Shown piece by piece: positions 25,501-31,947 of a DNA stretch of 39,566 nucleotides. Position 1 is the stretch's first letter. The number at the start of each line of letters is the position of its first letter. The stretch comes from SVTX01 sp051867975 (GTDB taxonomy: Bacteria > Bacillota > Clostridia > Oscillospirales > CAG-272), in NCBI GenBank assembly GCA_051867975.1, contig JBJDZM010000074.1, positions 1-39,566 on the forward strand, read 5' to 3'. A program made the translations under genes and the position numbers. The notes under the pieces were generated by a model that ran no database searches, was not told where the DNA came from, and saw only the letters and a list, made by a program, of their open reading frames with translations.

Positions 25501-26041
25501 CGAGATACTTCGCATCGGGATAGTCATTGAGCCAATTCTTCTTTATCGTGAGACTGCGCGCCTCCGAGAAGGGAATTTTGCCGTTGATCTTGAAGATACG
25601 CTCTATCGAATCGGCTCTCGACTCTGCGCCCTCTTCTACAAATGCGTAGTAGACGAGTGTCACAGTGTAAAGAGACCTTTCCTCGATGTCGACAGGTACC
25701 TTCCACGCAACGGTACCGGTAGCCGGCGTAAGCACCGCGTCTATCCCGTCGAAATTTCCAACGGTGTACTTTGCGTTGGTCGCCTCATCATCGATATCCT
25801 TTACAGCGTCTATCACGATGACATCCTTTGCCGGTTTGGCATTGGCGTCCTTCAAATAATCGCCGTAAGAAACCGTGTTGAGTGCTTCGAGAACTTCGCT
25901 TGAGTCATAGATCGAATCAGACGACCCGCCTGCAGAGCCGCTCTCGCCGTCGGCAGCATACGCTGTCAGCGAGGAACCACCTGCGATAAAGGTCAAGCAA
26001 AGTATCAAAGCCAACAGTCTTTGAAATCTTGTCCTTTTCAT
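22595..26041 (-). CDS. Giant solute-binding protein with tandem CBM-like modules
   Basis: The 1148-residue protein starts at ATG 26041 (AGGAGG five bases upstream); the frame is open further upstream but that part lies in the structured leader. A signal peptide (1-30, AYAA/DGE) is followed by two related beta-sandwich modules at about 60-300 and 315-470. Each carries a GxPFxEAxxLT motif, and the second opens with IEAEYTA and YKFKVDKSGMYDIVARF as in CBM6/35-like domains. A helical linker (475-640) leads to a family-1 extracellular solute-binding fold (about 650-1050: VEVKL-like LKLVAAGTLLPSILANQGPDV, IPKTWDDIMAAIPKL, GEMPIIIADYTT, QEAWEYIKWFTG). A helical tail ends it. Typical binding proteins have 400-550 residues. 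No lipobox Cys is seen, so membrane anchoring is unclear. First gene of the operon. Confidence 0.9.
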   Translation of the reverse strand: MKRTRFQRLLALILCLTFIAGGSSLTAYAADGESGSAGGSSDSIYDSSEVLEALNTVSYGDYLKDANAKPAKDVIVIDAVKDIDDEATNAKYTVGNFDGIDAVLTPATGTVAWKVPVDIEERSLYTVTLVYYAFVEEGAESRADSIERIFKINGKIPFSEARSLTIKKNWLNDYPDAKYLGKENKDTILAEGKKVGLQGKISDGTLTFEYPDVWTTAISDFCDKYELRFMKLDIYNNEIRPTAFQSPVWSEYTLTDSMGFYTEAFTFVLEKGENIISLDGKNSDLALSQIILSPAEEVISYKEYLELCKGQPSGEGSIKIEAEYTANASDKTIYPIEDAADALTSPHAADRTLLNTMGGEKWQTAGQWVTYKFKVDKSGMYDIVARFKQNVLDGMFVNRSLHIYSDGDVKKGELGYYDGVPFEEAKTLTFNYNDKWQTGRMTDGDTDFKFYFKEGVTYTVKFEVTLGSMADIINTVQDALDSINADYLSIIQLTGSTPDTLRDYGFSRIMPDVLIDMVRQAQILDYESKDETQWGVAQKLTALAGEKSSNVGTLQKISNILLEMGRDEDQIARLLERLKSYIGTLGTFLSDAKTQPLQLDYVMIQGADQELPAAQANWWDAFVHEVSRFFASFVRDYDAVGVMSELEEGEALEVWLATGRDQFQVKRNLVNSDFVHDEERGYDIPVELKLVAAGTLLPSILANQGPDVYHGLDQGSVINYAIRSAVLPVDGFSDFEEVSKSFNEAAMIVLAMDNAEGETHYYGLPEAQGFSMMFVRVDILADLGIEIPKTWDDIMAAIPKLQSKNMQMGLTNDSTIHLYQMGGELFADNGMRINLDSQVGLEAFQKACDLFTKYGFPYTYDAANRFRTGEMPIIIADYTTLYNQLKVFATEIEGSWVMVPVPGIEQEDGTINNKAISAVNASVLVRGCEDKKQEAWEYIKWFTGDDCQAEYSNEMVALLGPSAKYNTANINALEKLPWTNEELQRIKAQFNNLASVPNYPGRYIIARYTEFAFLAAYNDNEDPQQAIRSHITAINKEITRKRAEFGLETLEQGQTLASKRFDQAKEAAELLSQKNSKYKELYDRVVYATKTNDSAYIHALSNEILAMTREDTSIVISKGPDISEFSQEKLLYYISVALSDAADALLTY

Positions 26042-26373
26042 AAAAACCTCCTGCTGTTTTAGGCAAGTAAAGGAAACCTTGCCCCGTTTGGGGTAAATAC
26101 CACCGTTAATAACACCGTGCGAGTGGGCTGAAGTATCTCGGGAGCCCACCCGCAGCCCCTGATAACGCTCTCGAGGGACGGTGTCACTCGGAGGTATTAC
26201 CAACGGTGCGATATGACTCAAAACGAAACCGAATGTCCCGAACCTTGATCACACTGCATCAGCATCATCACAAATGCAAACGTCGGCAGTCACAGACGGT
26301 GGGGATAAGCCCTCTTCGGAACGTGTCCTGCCGAACAAAAAGCACTCATGAGTCGCGTTTACCCTTTTTTTAC
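26042..26373 (-). promoter_or_regulatory. Long structured mRNA leader of the transport operon
   Basis: The leader of about 330 nt runs from the promoter to the first gene. On the minus strand CACCGTTGGTAATACC (26208-26193) pairs over all 16 positions, with three G-U pairs, with GGTGTTATTAACGGTG (26116-26101). Inside is the 11-bp stem GCGGGTGGGCT (26153-26143) with AGCCCACTCGC (26129-26119). The 5' half can form GACTCA/TGAGTC (26354-26349 with 26220-26215) enclosing CGGCAG/CTGCCG (26333-26328 with 26289-26284). Near the gene GGCAAG/CTTGCC and CCCC/GGGG compete. ACCTCC (26195-26190) is complementary to the ribosome binding site GGAGGT (26051-26046). It matches no riboswitch class I know. Confidence 0.65.
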
Positions 26374-26676
26374 TTTACTATATTATCATATCCGCCAAAG
26401 TTTGTCAAGCGAAAAAAAGTTTACATTCCTTAACGGAAAGACCTTGTGAACAAAAGGTAAAATCTATGTGAAAACTTTGTGCGTCAATGTGATTTTTACC
26501 ATTTTTTCTCCTTTATTGACCTTGTCAAAGAGAACACATTTTACGGTAAATTACATTTACCTTGCAACTTCAAAAACTTAGCATGATTTTAGTCAAATTC
26601 AGTTAATTTTGTAAAATTTGCCACTTGATTTTTTTGAAATACTTGTTCTAAAATCACACAGTAAATTTAATTTACC
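26358..26676. promoter_or_regulatory. Operator-like GGTAAA/TTTACC sites around the operon promoter
   Basis: Two inverted repeats share one plan: GGTAAA-N5-TTTACC at 26545-26561 and AGTAAA-N5-TTTACC at 26660-26676. Single half-sites lie at 26456-26461 (GGTAAA), 26495-26500 (TTTACC) and 26358-26363 (TTTACC, just downstream of the start of transcription). The set looks like binding sites for one regulator, but no regulator gene lies next to it and the region is A/T-rich. Confidence 0.45.
26380..26408 (-). promoter_or_regulatory. Sigma-A promoter of the transport operon
   Basis: On the minus strand a perfect -35 TTGACA (26408-26403) is followed after 17 bp by -10 TAATAT (26385-26380). Transcription should start near 26373 and run through the structured leader to the solute-binding protein gene. 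Confidence 0.85.
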
Positions 26677-26918
26677 CTCGTTTTAAAGCTTTTTTTGCAG
26701 AGCCGGAGCTTCCCGTGACACCGAAAGACACCGTATTTTGTGAGAAAAAGCAGTTTTCAGGGCGAAAAAAGGGGGAATGATGAACAAAATATTAATTTTT
26801 TCCTTTTAAATTTTTTATGTTTCTTTTTTGCTCAGCAGCGAAATTTTTGCTTCAAAAAGCATAAATTTCTACTTCAAAATCATTTATTTCCATTAATTGA
26901 CATTTATTACTTTTAAAA
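26677..26918. other. Non-coding A/T-rich stretch
   Basis: No ORF with coding character, RNA gene or clear promoter is visible. Together with the operator-like region and the tandem repeat it forms a gene-free block of about 930 bp between the operon promoter and the terminator at 27345. Homopolymer T and A runs are frequent. The end (about 26885-26918) has faint similarity to the 3' part of the following 65-bp repeat. Confidence 0.7.
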
Positions 26919-27178
26919 ACATTTGATCCTCGCCGTTCGATTTTACATCGTTGTCGCAAAGTCAACCTTTGTTACTTTCAGATACATTTGATGCCCGCCG
27001 CGCGGTTTTACATCGTTGTCGCAAGATCAGCGTTTGCTGCTTTTAGATACATTTGATACTCGACGCACGATTTTACATCGTTGCCGCAAAGTCAATCTAT
27101 ATTGTTTTCAGATACGCTTAATGCTCCCGCGCGTTTTTCGGCCGCACGGCGAAGTCAATCATCAAATCGTTGAAGCTG
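26919..27178. repeat. 65-bp imperfect tandem repeat, about four copies
   Basis: Units start at 26919, 26984, 27049 and 27114, a constant 65-bp period. Best-conserved parts are ACATTTGAT at the unit start and TTTTACATCGTTGTCGCAA in the middle, followed by AGTCAA-type sequence and TTTCAGAT at the end. The fourth unit is degenerate. There is no separation into identical repeats and unrelated spacers, so this is a minisatellite-like array and not a CRISPR array. No coding sense is evident. Confidence 0.85.
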
Positions 27179-27344
27179 CTTGTCGACAAATCCCGAATTT
27201 CACCCGAAAAACGTTCCACTGAGTTTCCGCATGGGGTTCCACATGGGTTTTGTCGATTTTGGTCATATGACATTAATTTTATGCCGTTTTTACAACATAT
27301 TGTTTATTTATAAACTATTTGTTTTTATCTGCATCCAAAAAAAT

Positions 27345-27369
27345 CACTCCGCAACACGGTCACGGAGTG
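27345..27369. terminator. Terminator of the 225-residue membrane protein gene
   Basis: CACTCCG (27345-27351) pairs with CGGAGTG (27363-27369). Minus-strand sequence continues with ATTTTTTTGG and plus-strand sequence with TTTTTTATC, so it can act both ways. Confidence 0.8.
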
Positions 27370-27386
27370 TTTTTTATCATTATAAA

Positions 27387-28064
27387 TTAAAATCTTTCTA
27401 TGTTTGCCTTAACGTACTTGACCATCTTTGCCTGGATGTACTTTCTGTTATCAAGCAGGAACTTTTCAGTTCTCTCGTAGTCGCCGCCTGCATTCTCGTG
27501 CAGATATCTGAACGCATTTGCAAGCTCCTCGTCACGGTTGAGTTCAAGTGCCGCCGCTATCGCATCAATTATCGAGGGGTCAGCCATAAGATAAAGATTC
27601 CAGATACCCTCATTTGCCCTCTCGGAGAGGTCGTAGATTATCTTGTATGCAACAAGCGGAACAAAACTGTCATCTCCGTTTTCAAAAATCTCGTTATCCT
27701 CTTCAAAAACGTTTTCCGTCCAGACCTTAGATGCAGTGGGAGTGAGCCTTGTCATAACGTAGGTCATTTTCTTGTTTATAATATCAAAATTCAGCTCATC
27801 AACAGGAAGATTCGACTTGAGCTTAGCATCGTAGAGGAAGAAATTTGCTCTTTCGGCAGATCCGGTAACAAACGCGAAAAGCACAAGAGCAATACCCAGC
27901 AGAATAAGAACAATCCCAAAAACAATAAACAACGCCTTGAGCGCACCGTCACTGTTTCCCGCACCGAAAATGAATGTCAAGATCCCCGCAACGATGAGCA
28001 ATCCGCAAAGAACGAACAGAATTACCTGCAGGTTCCGGCGTACGAAATCTTTTACACCGTTCAT
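27387..28064 (-). CDS. Small membrane protein of unknown function, two transmembrane helices
   Basis: The 225-residue protein starts at ATG 28064, six bases after GAGGTG; an upstream in-frame start four codons earlier lacks a site. Two hydrophobic helices near the N-terminus (about VILFVLCGLLIVAGILTFIF and LFIVFGIVLILLGIALVLFA) form a hairpin, followed by a soluble, mixed-charge domain of about 150 residues without recognised motifs. It has its own promoter and terminator, so it is a single-gene unit. I do not recognise the family. Confidence 0.8.
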   Translation of the reverse strand: MNGVKDFVRRNLQVILFVLCGLLIVAGILTFIFGAGNSDGALKALFIVFGIVLILLGIALVLFAFVTGSAERANFFLYDAKLKSNLPVDELNFDIINKKMTYVMTRLTPTASKVWTENVFEEDNEIFENGDDSFVPLVAYKIIYDLSERANEGIWNLYLMADPSIIDAIAAALELNRDEELANAFRYLHENAGGDYERTEKFLLDNRKYIQAKMVKYVKANIERF

Positions 28065-28132
28065 AAAACACCTCAAAAATGTAATTTTGCATTATTTATC
28101 CGCCCGACAAACCGAGCATATTTTCAACTTTA

Positions 28133-28161
28133 ATTATATCATAGTTTTTTCTTTTTTGCAA
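28133..28161 (-). promoter_or_regulatory. Promoter of the small membrane protein gene
   Basis: On the minus strand TTGCAA (28161-28156) is followed after 17 bp by a perfect TATAAT (28138-28133). Transcription would start about 60 bases before the ATG. Confidence 0.7.
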
Positions 28162-28245
28162 GTGTTTTACAATATTTTTGTCTGATATAACAAATTTTTT
28201 GTCTTATTTTTTTTAAAATATGTATATTTACAGTCAACGCTTTAC

Positions 28246-28274
28246 TTGACTAATAGTTTTTTTCGTGCTATAAT
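28246..28274 (+). promoter_or_regulatory. Promoter of the aconitase-isocitrate dehydrogenase operon
   Basis: TTGACT (28246-28251), a 17-bp spacer and a perfect TATAAT (28269-28274). The mRNA leader would be about 54 nt. Confidence 0.82.
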
Positions 28275-28334
28275 TGTATTTGTCAGTTATTTTTCAGCAA
28301 TGAGCATATTCCGAAACGGAAACGGAGAGAGAAA

Positions 28335-30584
28335 ATGATAAAGCTTCACAGTGGCGGTGTCTTTTACGAAAACGGAAAAGTGAGTGAAAACTCGTCTGTT
28401 TCAAAAGAGACTGCAAGAAAAAACACAATAGCGGCGCAGATCCTGCACGCACACAACACCTCGGGAAGCGATACGGCACTTAAGATAAAATTTGACGCCA
28501 TGGTATCGCACGACATCACCTACGTCGGAATAATCCAGACCGCGCGAGTCGGCGGACTTGAAGAATTCCCGATTCCCTACGCACTGACCAACTGCCACAA
28601 CTCGCTCTGCGCGGTAGGCGGAACGATAAACGAGGATGACCACGTTTTCGGTCTCTCCGCCGCAAAGAAATACGGCGGAATATACGTTCCCGCGAATCAG
28701 TCGGTCATTCACTCCTATGCGCGTGAGGAAATGGCAGGCTGCGGTAAAATGATACTCGGCTCGGACTCTCACACACGCTACGGCGCGCTCGGCACGATGG
28801 GTGTCGGCGAGGGCGGTCCCGAACTTGTAAAGCAGCTGCTCCGCGATACGTACGATATTAACGCCCCCGAGGTCGTACTCGTTCATCTGACAGGCAAGCC
28901 TCGCCGCGGCATAGGTCCTCACGACGTTGCGATCGCGCTCGTCGGTGCGACATTTAAGAACGGTTTTGTCAAGAACAAGGTGCTTGAATTTGTCGGCGAG
29001 GGTGTAAAAAATCTCCCCATCGACTTCAGGAACGGCATCGACGTCATGACCACCGAAACGACCTGTCTCTCCTCGATCTGGGAGACAGACGAGGTAGTTA
29101 AACAGCACTACGTCACTCACTCAAGGCCCGAAGAATATAAGGAGCTTAAACCGCAGGGTGTCGCGTATTATGACTCGATGATAGAGATTGACCTTTCCAA
29201 GGTCGAATCGATGATAGCGCTTCCCTTCCACCCCTCAAACGCTTATACCATAAAGGAATTTCTCGCGAACGCCAAAGAGATACTCGAAGGCGTTGAGGCT
29301 GAGGCTCGTGTCAAATTCCCGAAATGCAAGCTCGACCTTGTCACAAAGGTGCAAAAGGACGGAAGCGTGCTTGCCGACCAGGGAATCATAGCAGGTTGTG
29401 CCGGCGGTATGTTTGACAGCATCGCCGAGGCGAACGCTATTTTGAAGCATGGAAACGTCGGAAACAGCTACTTCTCGCTCTCGGTCTACCCGACGAGTAT
29501 TCCCGTCTCTTTGGCTCTCACCAGACGTGGAATCTCGGCGGAATTGCTCGCAAACGGCGCGCTCATAAAGCCCTCCTTCTGCGGTCCCTGCTTCGGTGCA
29601 GGCGACGTACCCGCAAACAACGGTCTTTCGCTCCGTCACACGACGAGAAACTTCCCCAACCGCGAAGGTTCAAAGCCGGGAGAGGGTCAGGTCTCGGGCG
29701 TTGCGCTCATGGATGCTCGCTCGATCGCGGCAACCGCGGCAAACGGAGGCAAGATCACACCCGCTACCGATATTGATTACGATTTCACTCCCATTGAATA
29801 CGAATTTGACAAATCGGTTTACGAAAAGCGAGTATACTACGGCTATAAAAAGCCCATTCCCGAAACAGAGCTTATTTTAGGTCCCAATATCACGAGCTGG
29901 CCCGACCAATATGAGCTTGCGGACAATCTGCTCTTAGAGCTGACCGCCGTCATTCACGACCCCGTGACCACGACCGACGAGCTTATTCCCTCGGGCGAGA
30001 CAAGCTCGCTCCGCTCAAACCCGATAAGACTTTCCGAGTTTACCCTCTCGCGCCGTTGCCCCGACTACGTCGGACTATCAAAGGCGGTCGCGGCTGATGA
30101 AAAGTCACGCAGAGAAGGCAAAGTGACCGAAAAACTCGCAAATATACTCTCAGCGGTCGGAGATGCAGACACGCTTGCGAAGAACACTCAATTCGGCTCC
30201 TGCGTCTTCGCAAACAAGCCCGGTGACGGCTCCGCGCGCGAGCAGGCGGCATCCTGCCAGAAGGTGCTTGGCGGATTTGCTAACATCTGCTATGAATTTG
30301 CGACCAAACGCTATCGCTCAAACTGCATAAATTGGGGTATTCTTCCCTTTACGCTAAGTGCCGATACGAAATTCGAATACGAGACCGGCGACTGCATTTT
30401 CGTTGAAGGCATAAGGGACGGCATCGCTTCGGGCAAAGAAGAATTTGCCGCAAAGGTCATAAGGAAAGACGGCGAGGTCGAGGGCATTACTCTCTACGTC
30501 AAGGGCCTTACCGAGGAAGAAAAAGAGATAATCCTCGCGGGCTGTCTCATGAACCACTACAAAATCAAAAATTCAAGGGCATAA
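28335..30584 (+). CDS. Aconitase-family hydratase (probable aconitate hydratase)
   Basis: The 749-residue cytoplasmic enzyme has the three [4Fe-4S] cysteines expected of aconitases: Cys355 in AGCAGG and Cys416/Cys419 in FCGPCFGAG. It also has LGSDSHTRYGALGTMGVGEGG (about 141-161) and a C-terminal swivel domain. Aconitase converts citrate to isocitrate by way of cis-aconitate. The sequence resembles the YbhJ-type hydratase branch more than classical AcnA or AcnB, so the name is inferred partly from the isocitrate dehydrogenase gene two bases downstream. ATG 28335 follows CGGAGAG. A 17-bp-spaced promoter precedes it. Citrate synthase is not in the window. Confidence 0.88.
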   Translation: MIKLHSGGVFYENGKVSENSSVSKETARKNTIAAQILHAHNTSGSDTALKIKFDAMVSHDITYVGIIQTARVGGLEEFPIPYALTNCHNSLCAVGGTINEDDHVFGLSAAKKYGGIYVPANQSVIHSYAREEMAGCGKMILGSDSHTRYGALGTMGVGEGGPELVKQLLRDTYDINAPEVVLVHLTGKPRRGIGPHDVAIALVGATFKNGFVKNKVLEFVGEGVKNLPIDFRNGIDVMTTETTCLSSIWETDEVVKQHYVTHSRPEEYKELKPQGVAYYDSMIEIDLSKVESMIALPFHPSNAYTIKEFLANAKEILEGVEAEARVKFPKCKLDLVTKVQKDGSVLADQGIIAGCAGGMFDSIAEANAILKHGNVGNSYFSLSVYPTSIPVSLALTRRGISAELLANGALIKPSFCGPCFGAGDVPANNGLSLRHTTRNFPNREGSKPGEGQVSGVALMDARSIAATAANGGKITPATDIDYDFTPIEYEFDKSVYEKRVYYGYKKPIPETELILGPNITSWPDQYELADNLLLELTAVIHDPVTTTDELIPSGETSSLRSNPIRLSEFTLSRRCPDYVGLSKAVAADEKSRREGKVTEKLANILSAVGDADTLAKNTQFGSCVFANKPGDGSAREQAASCQKVLGGFANICYEFATKRYRSNCINWGILPFTLSADTKFEYETGDCIFVEGIRDGIASGKEEFAAKVIRKDGEVEGITLYVKGLTEEEKEIILAGCLMNHYKIKNSRA

Positions 30585-30586
30585 AA

Positions 30587-31804
30587 ATGGAAAAAATAAA
30601 AATGACTACTCCCCTCGTCGAGATGGACGGCGACGAGATGACAAGAATAATCTGGAAGATGATAAAGGACGAGCTTCTCACCCCCTTCGTCGACCTCAAA
30701 ACCGAATACTACGACTTGGGGCTTCCCGAAAGAGAGCGGACGCGCGACAAGGTCACTTTTGACTCCGCTTATGCAACCCAGAAATACGGCGTTGCGGTCA
30801 AGTGCGCGACGATAACACCCAACAAGCAGAGAGTTGAGGAATACAACCTCACCGAGATGTGGAAATCGCCGAACGGAACGATCCGCGCAATTCTTGACGG
30901 AACCGTCTTCCGCGCGCCTATCACGATAGACTCTATAAAGCCCGTCGTCCGCAATTGGAAAAAGCCCATCACCATCGCGCGTCATGCATACGGCGACGTC
31001 TACAAGGCGACCGAGTACCGCGTTCCCTCAAAGGGCGTGGCAACTCTCTCATTCAGGGGCGAGGACGGCAGTGAATTTTCGCAGACGATCTATGATTTTG
31101 AGTGTCCCGGTGTCATCCAGGGGCAGTACAACAAGGATTCATCGATAATCTCCTTCGCTCATTCCTGCTTCAAATACGCAATAGACACAAAGCAGGACCT
31201 CTGGTTCTCGACAAAAGATACCATTTCAAAGCAGTATGACCAGACCTTCAAGCTCTTATTCCAAGACATCTATGATAAGGAATACAAGGAAAAATTTGAA
31301 GAACTCGGTATCGAATACTTCTACACGCTGATCGACGACGCGGTCGCACGTGTTATCAGAAGCGAGGGGGGCTATATATGGGCGTGCAAGAACTACGACG
31401 GTGACGTAATGTCCGACATGGTATCGACCGCCTTCGGCTCACTCGCCATGATGACAAGCGTTCTTGTCTCCCCCGACGGAAAATACGAATACGAGGCGGC
31501 TCACGGCACGGTAACACGCCACTATTACAGATACCTCAAGGGCGAGGAGACCTCTACAAACCCCATGGCAACTATCTACGCATGGTCGGGCGCGCTCCGC
31601 AAGCGCGGCGAGCTTGATTCTCTCCCCGAGCTTGTAGATTTTGCAAACAAACTTGAAGAGGCTTGCATTGACACCTTAAACGACGGTATCATGACAAAAG
31701 ACCTCGTAGGTCTTGTCGATAAGGGCTTTAAGGCATGCGCCGTTAACACGATCGATTTCATCAAGGCGATAAGAGAGAGACTTGAGCAAAAGCTCGGCGC
31801 ATGA
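30587..31804 (+). CDS. icd: NADP-dependent isocitrate dehydrogenase
   Basis: The 405-residue protein matches the eukaryotic-like (type II) NADP-IDH family over its whole length, with VEMDGDEMTRIIW at the N-terminus, VKCATITPN, MWKSPNGTIRAILDGTVFR (substrate-binding Ser and Asn), YDGDVMSDMVSTAFGSLAMM (metal-binding Asp) and AAHGTVTRHYY (cofactor region). It oxidises isocitrate to 2-oxoglutarate, feeding glutamate synthesis. The gene begins two bases after the aconitase stop, so they form an operon making 2-oxoglutarate. A second ATG five codons in is possible. It ends at a large terminator. Confidence 0.96.
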   Translation: MEKIKMTTPLVEMDGDEMTRIIWKMIKDELLTPFVDLKTEYYDLGLPERERTRDKVTFDSAYATQKYGVAVKCATITPNKQRVEEYNLTEMWKSPNGTIRAILDGTVFRAPITIDSIKPVVRNWKKPITIARHAYGDVYKATEYRVPSKGVATLSFRGEDGSEFSQTIYDFECPGVIQGQYNKDSSIISFAHSCFKYAIDTKQDLWFSTKDTISKQYDQTFKLLFQDIYDKEYKEKFEELGIEYFYTLIDDAVARVIRSEGGYIWACKNYDGDVMSDMVSTAFGSLAMMTSVLVSPDGKYEYEAAHGTVTRHYYRYLKGEETSTNPMATIYAWSGALRKRGELDSLPELVDFANKLEEACIDTLNDGIMTKDLVGLVDKGFKACAVNTIDFIKAIRERLEQKLGA

Positions 31805-31851
31805 GTCGATTTATCGATTGAAAAATTATCTGCGCTGTTATAGGCTATAAA

Positions 31852-31928
31852 AAGACCGACGTTCTCTGCGTCACGTTGTCTTTGGAAATCTTCTTTTCAA
31901 AGACACGTTTCAAGGGAACGTCGGTCTT
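31852..31928. terminator. Two-tier hairpin terminator between convergent genes
   Basis: AAGACCGACGTTC (31852-31864) pairs perfectly with GAACGTCGGTCTT (31916-31928). A nested stem GTCTTTG/CAAAGAC lies inside. The outer arms end in A/T-rich flanks on both strands. It separates icd from the glycosyltransferase gene. Confidence 0.8.
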
Positions 31929-31947
31929 ATATTTATGTGTTTTTTGG

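Noticed and set aside
26101..26208. 16-bp inverted repeat as a transposon end or small insertion element
   Set aside because: There is no transposase, no target-site duplication, and the interior folds into another stem. The position within an mRNA leader fits RNA structure better.
26042..26221. N-terminal extension of the solute-binding protein up to 26221
   Set aside because: The extension lies in the highly paired leader and has no ribosome binding site, while ATG 26041 has AGGAGG at good distance followed by a classic signal peptide.
26042..26373. Known riboswitch such as cobalamin, lysine, c-di-GMP or T-box
   Set aside because: None of the conserved core sequences I know for these classes (for example the B12 box or the T-box sequence) is present, although only a covariance search would be decisive.
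26777..26809. Ten-codon ORF after GGGGGA on the plus strand
   Set aside because: It is too short, made mostly of A/T-rich codons, and has no promoter or conserved context.
26919..27178. CRISPR-like regular array
   Set aside because: The whole 65-bp unit is similar between copies. There are no unique spacers, the units drift throughout, and no cas genes are present.
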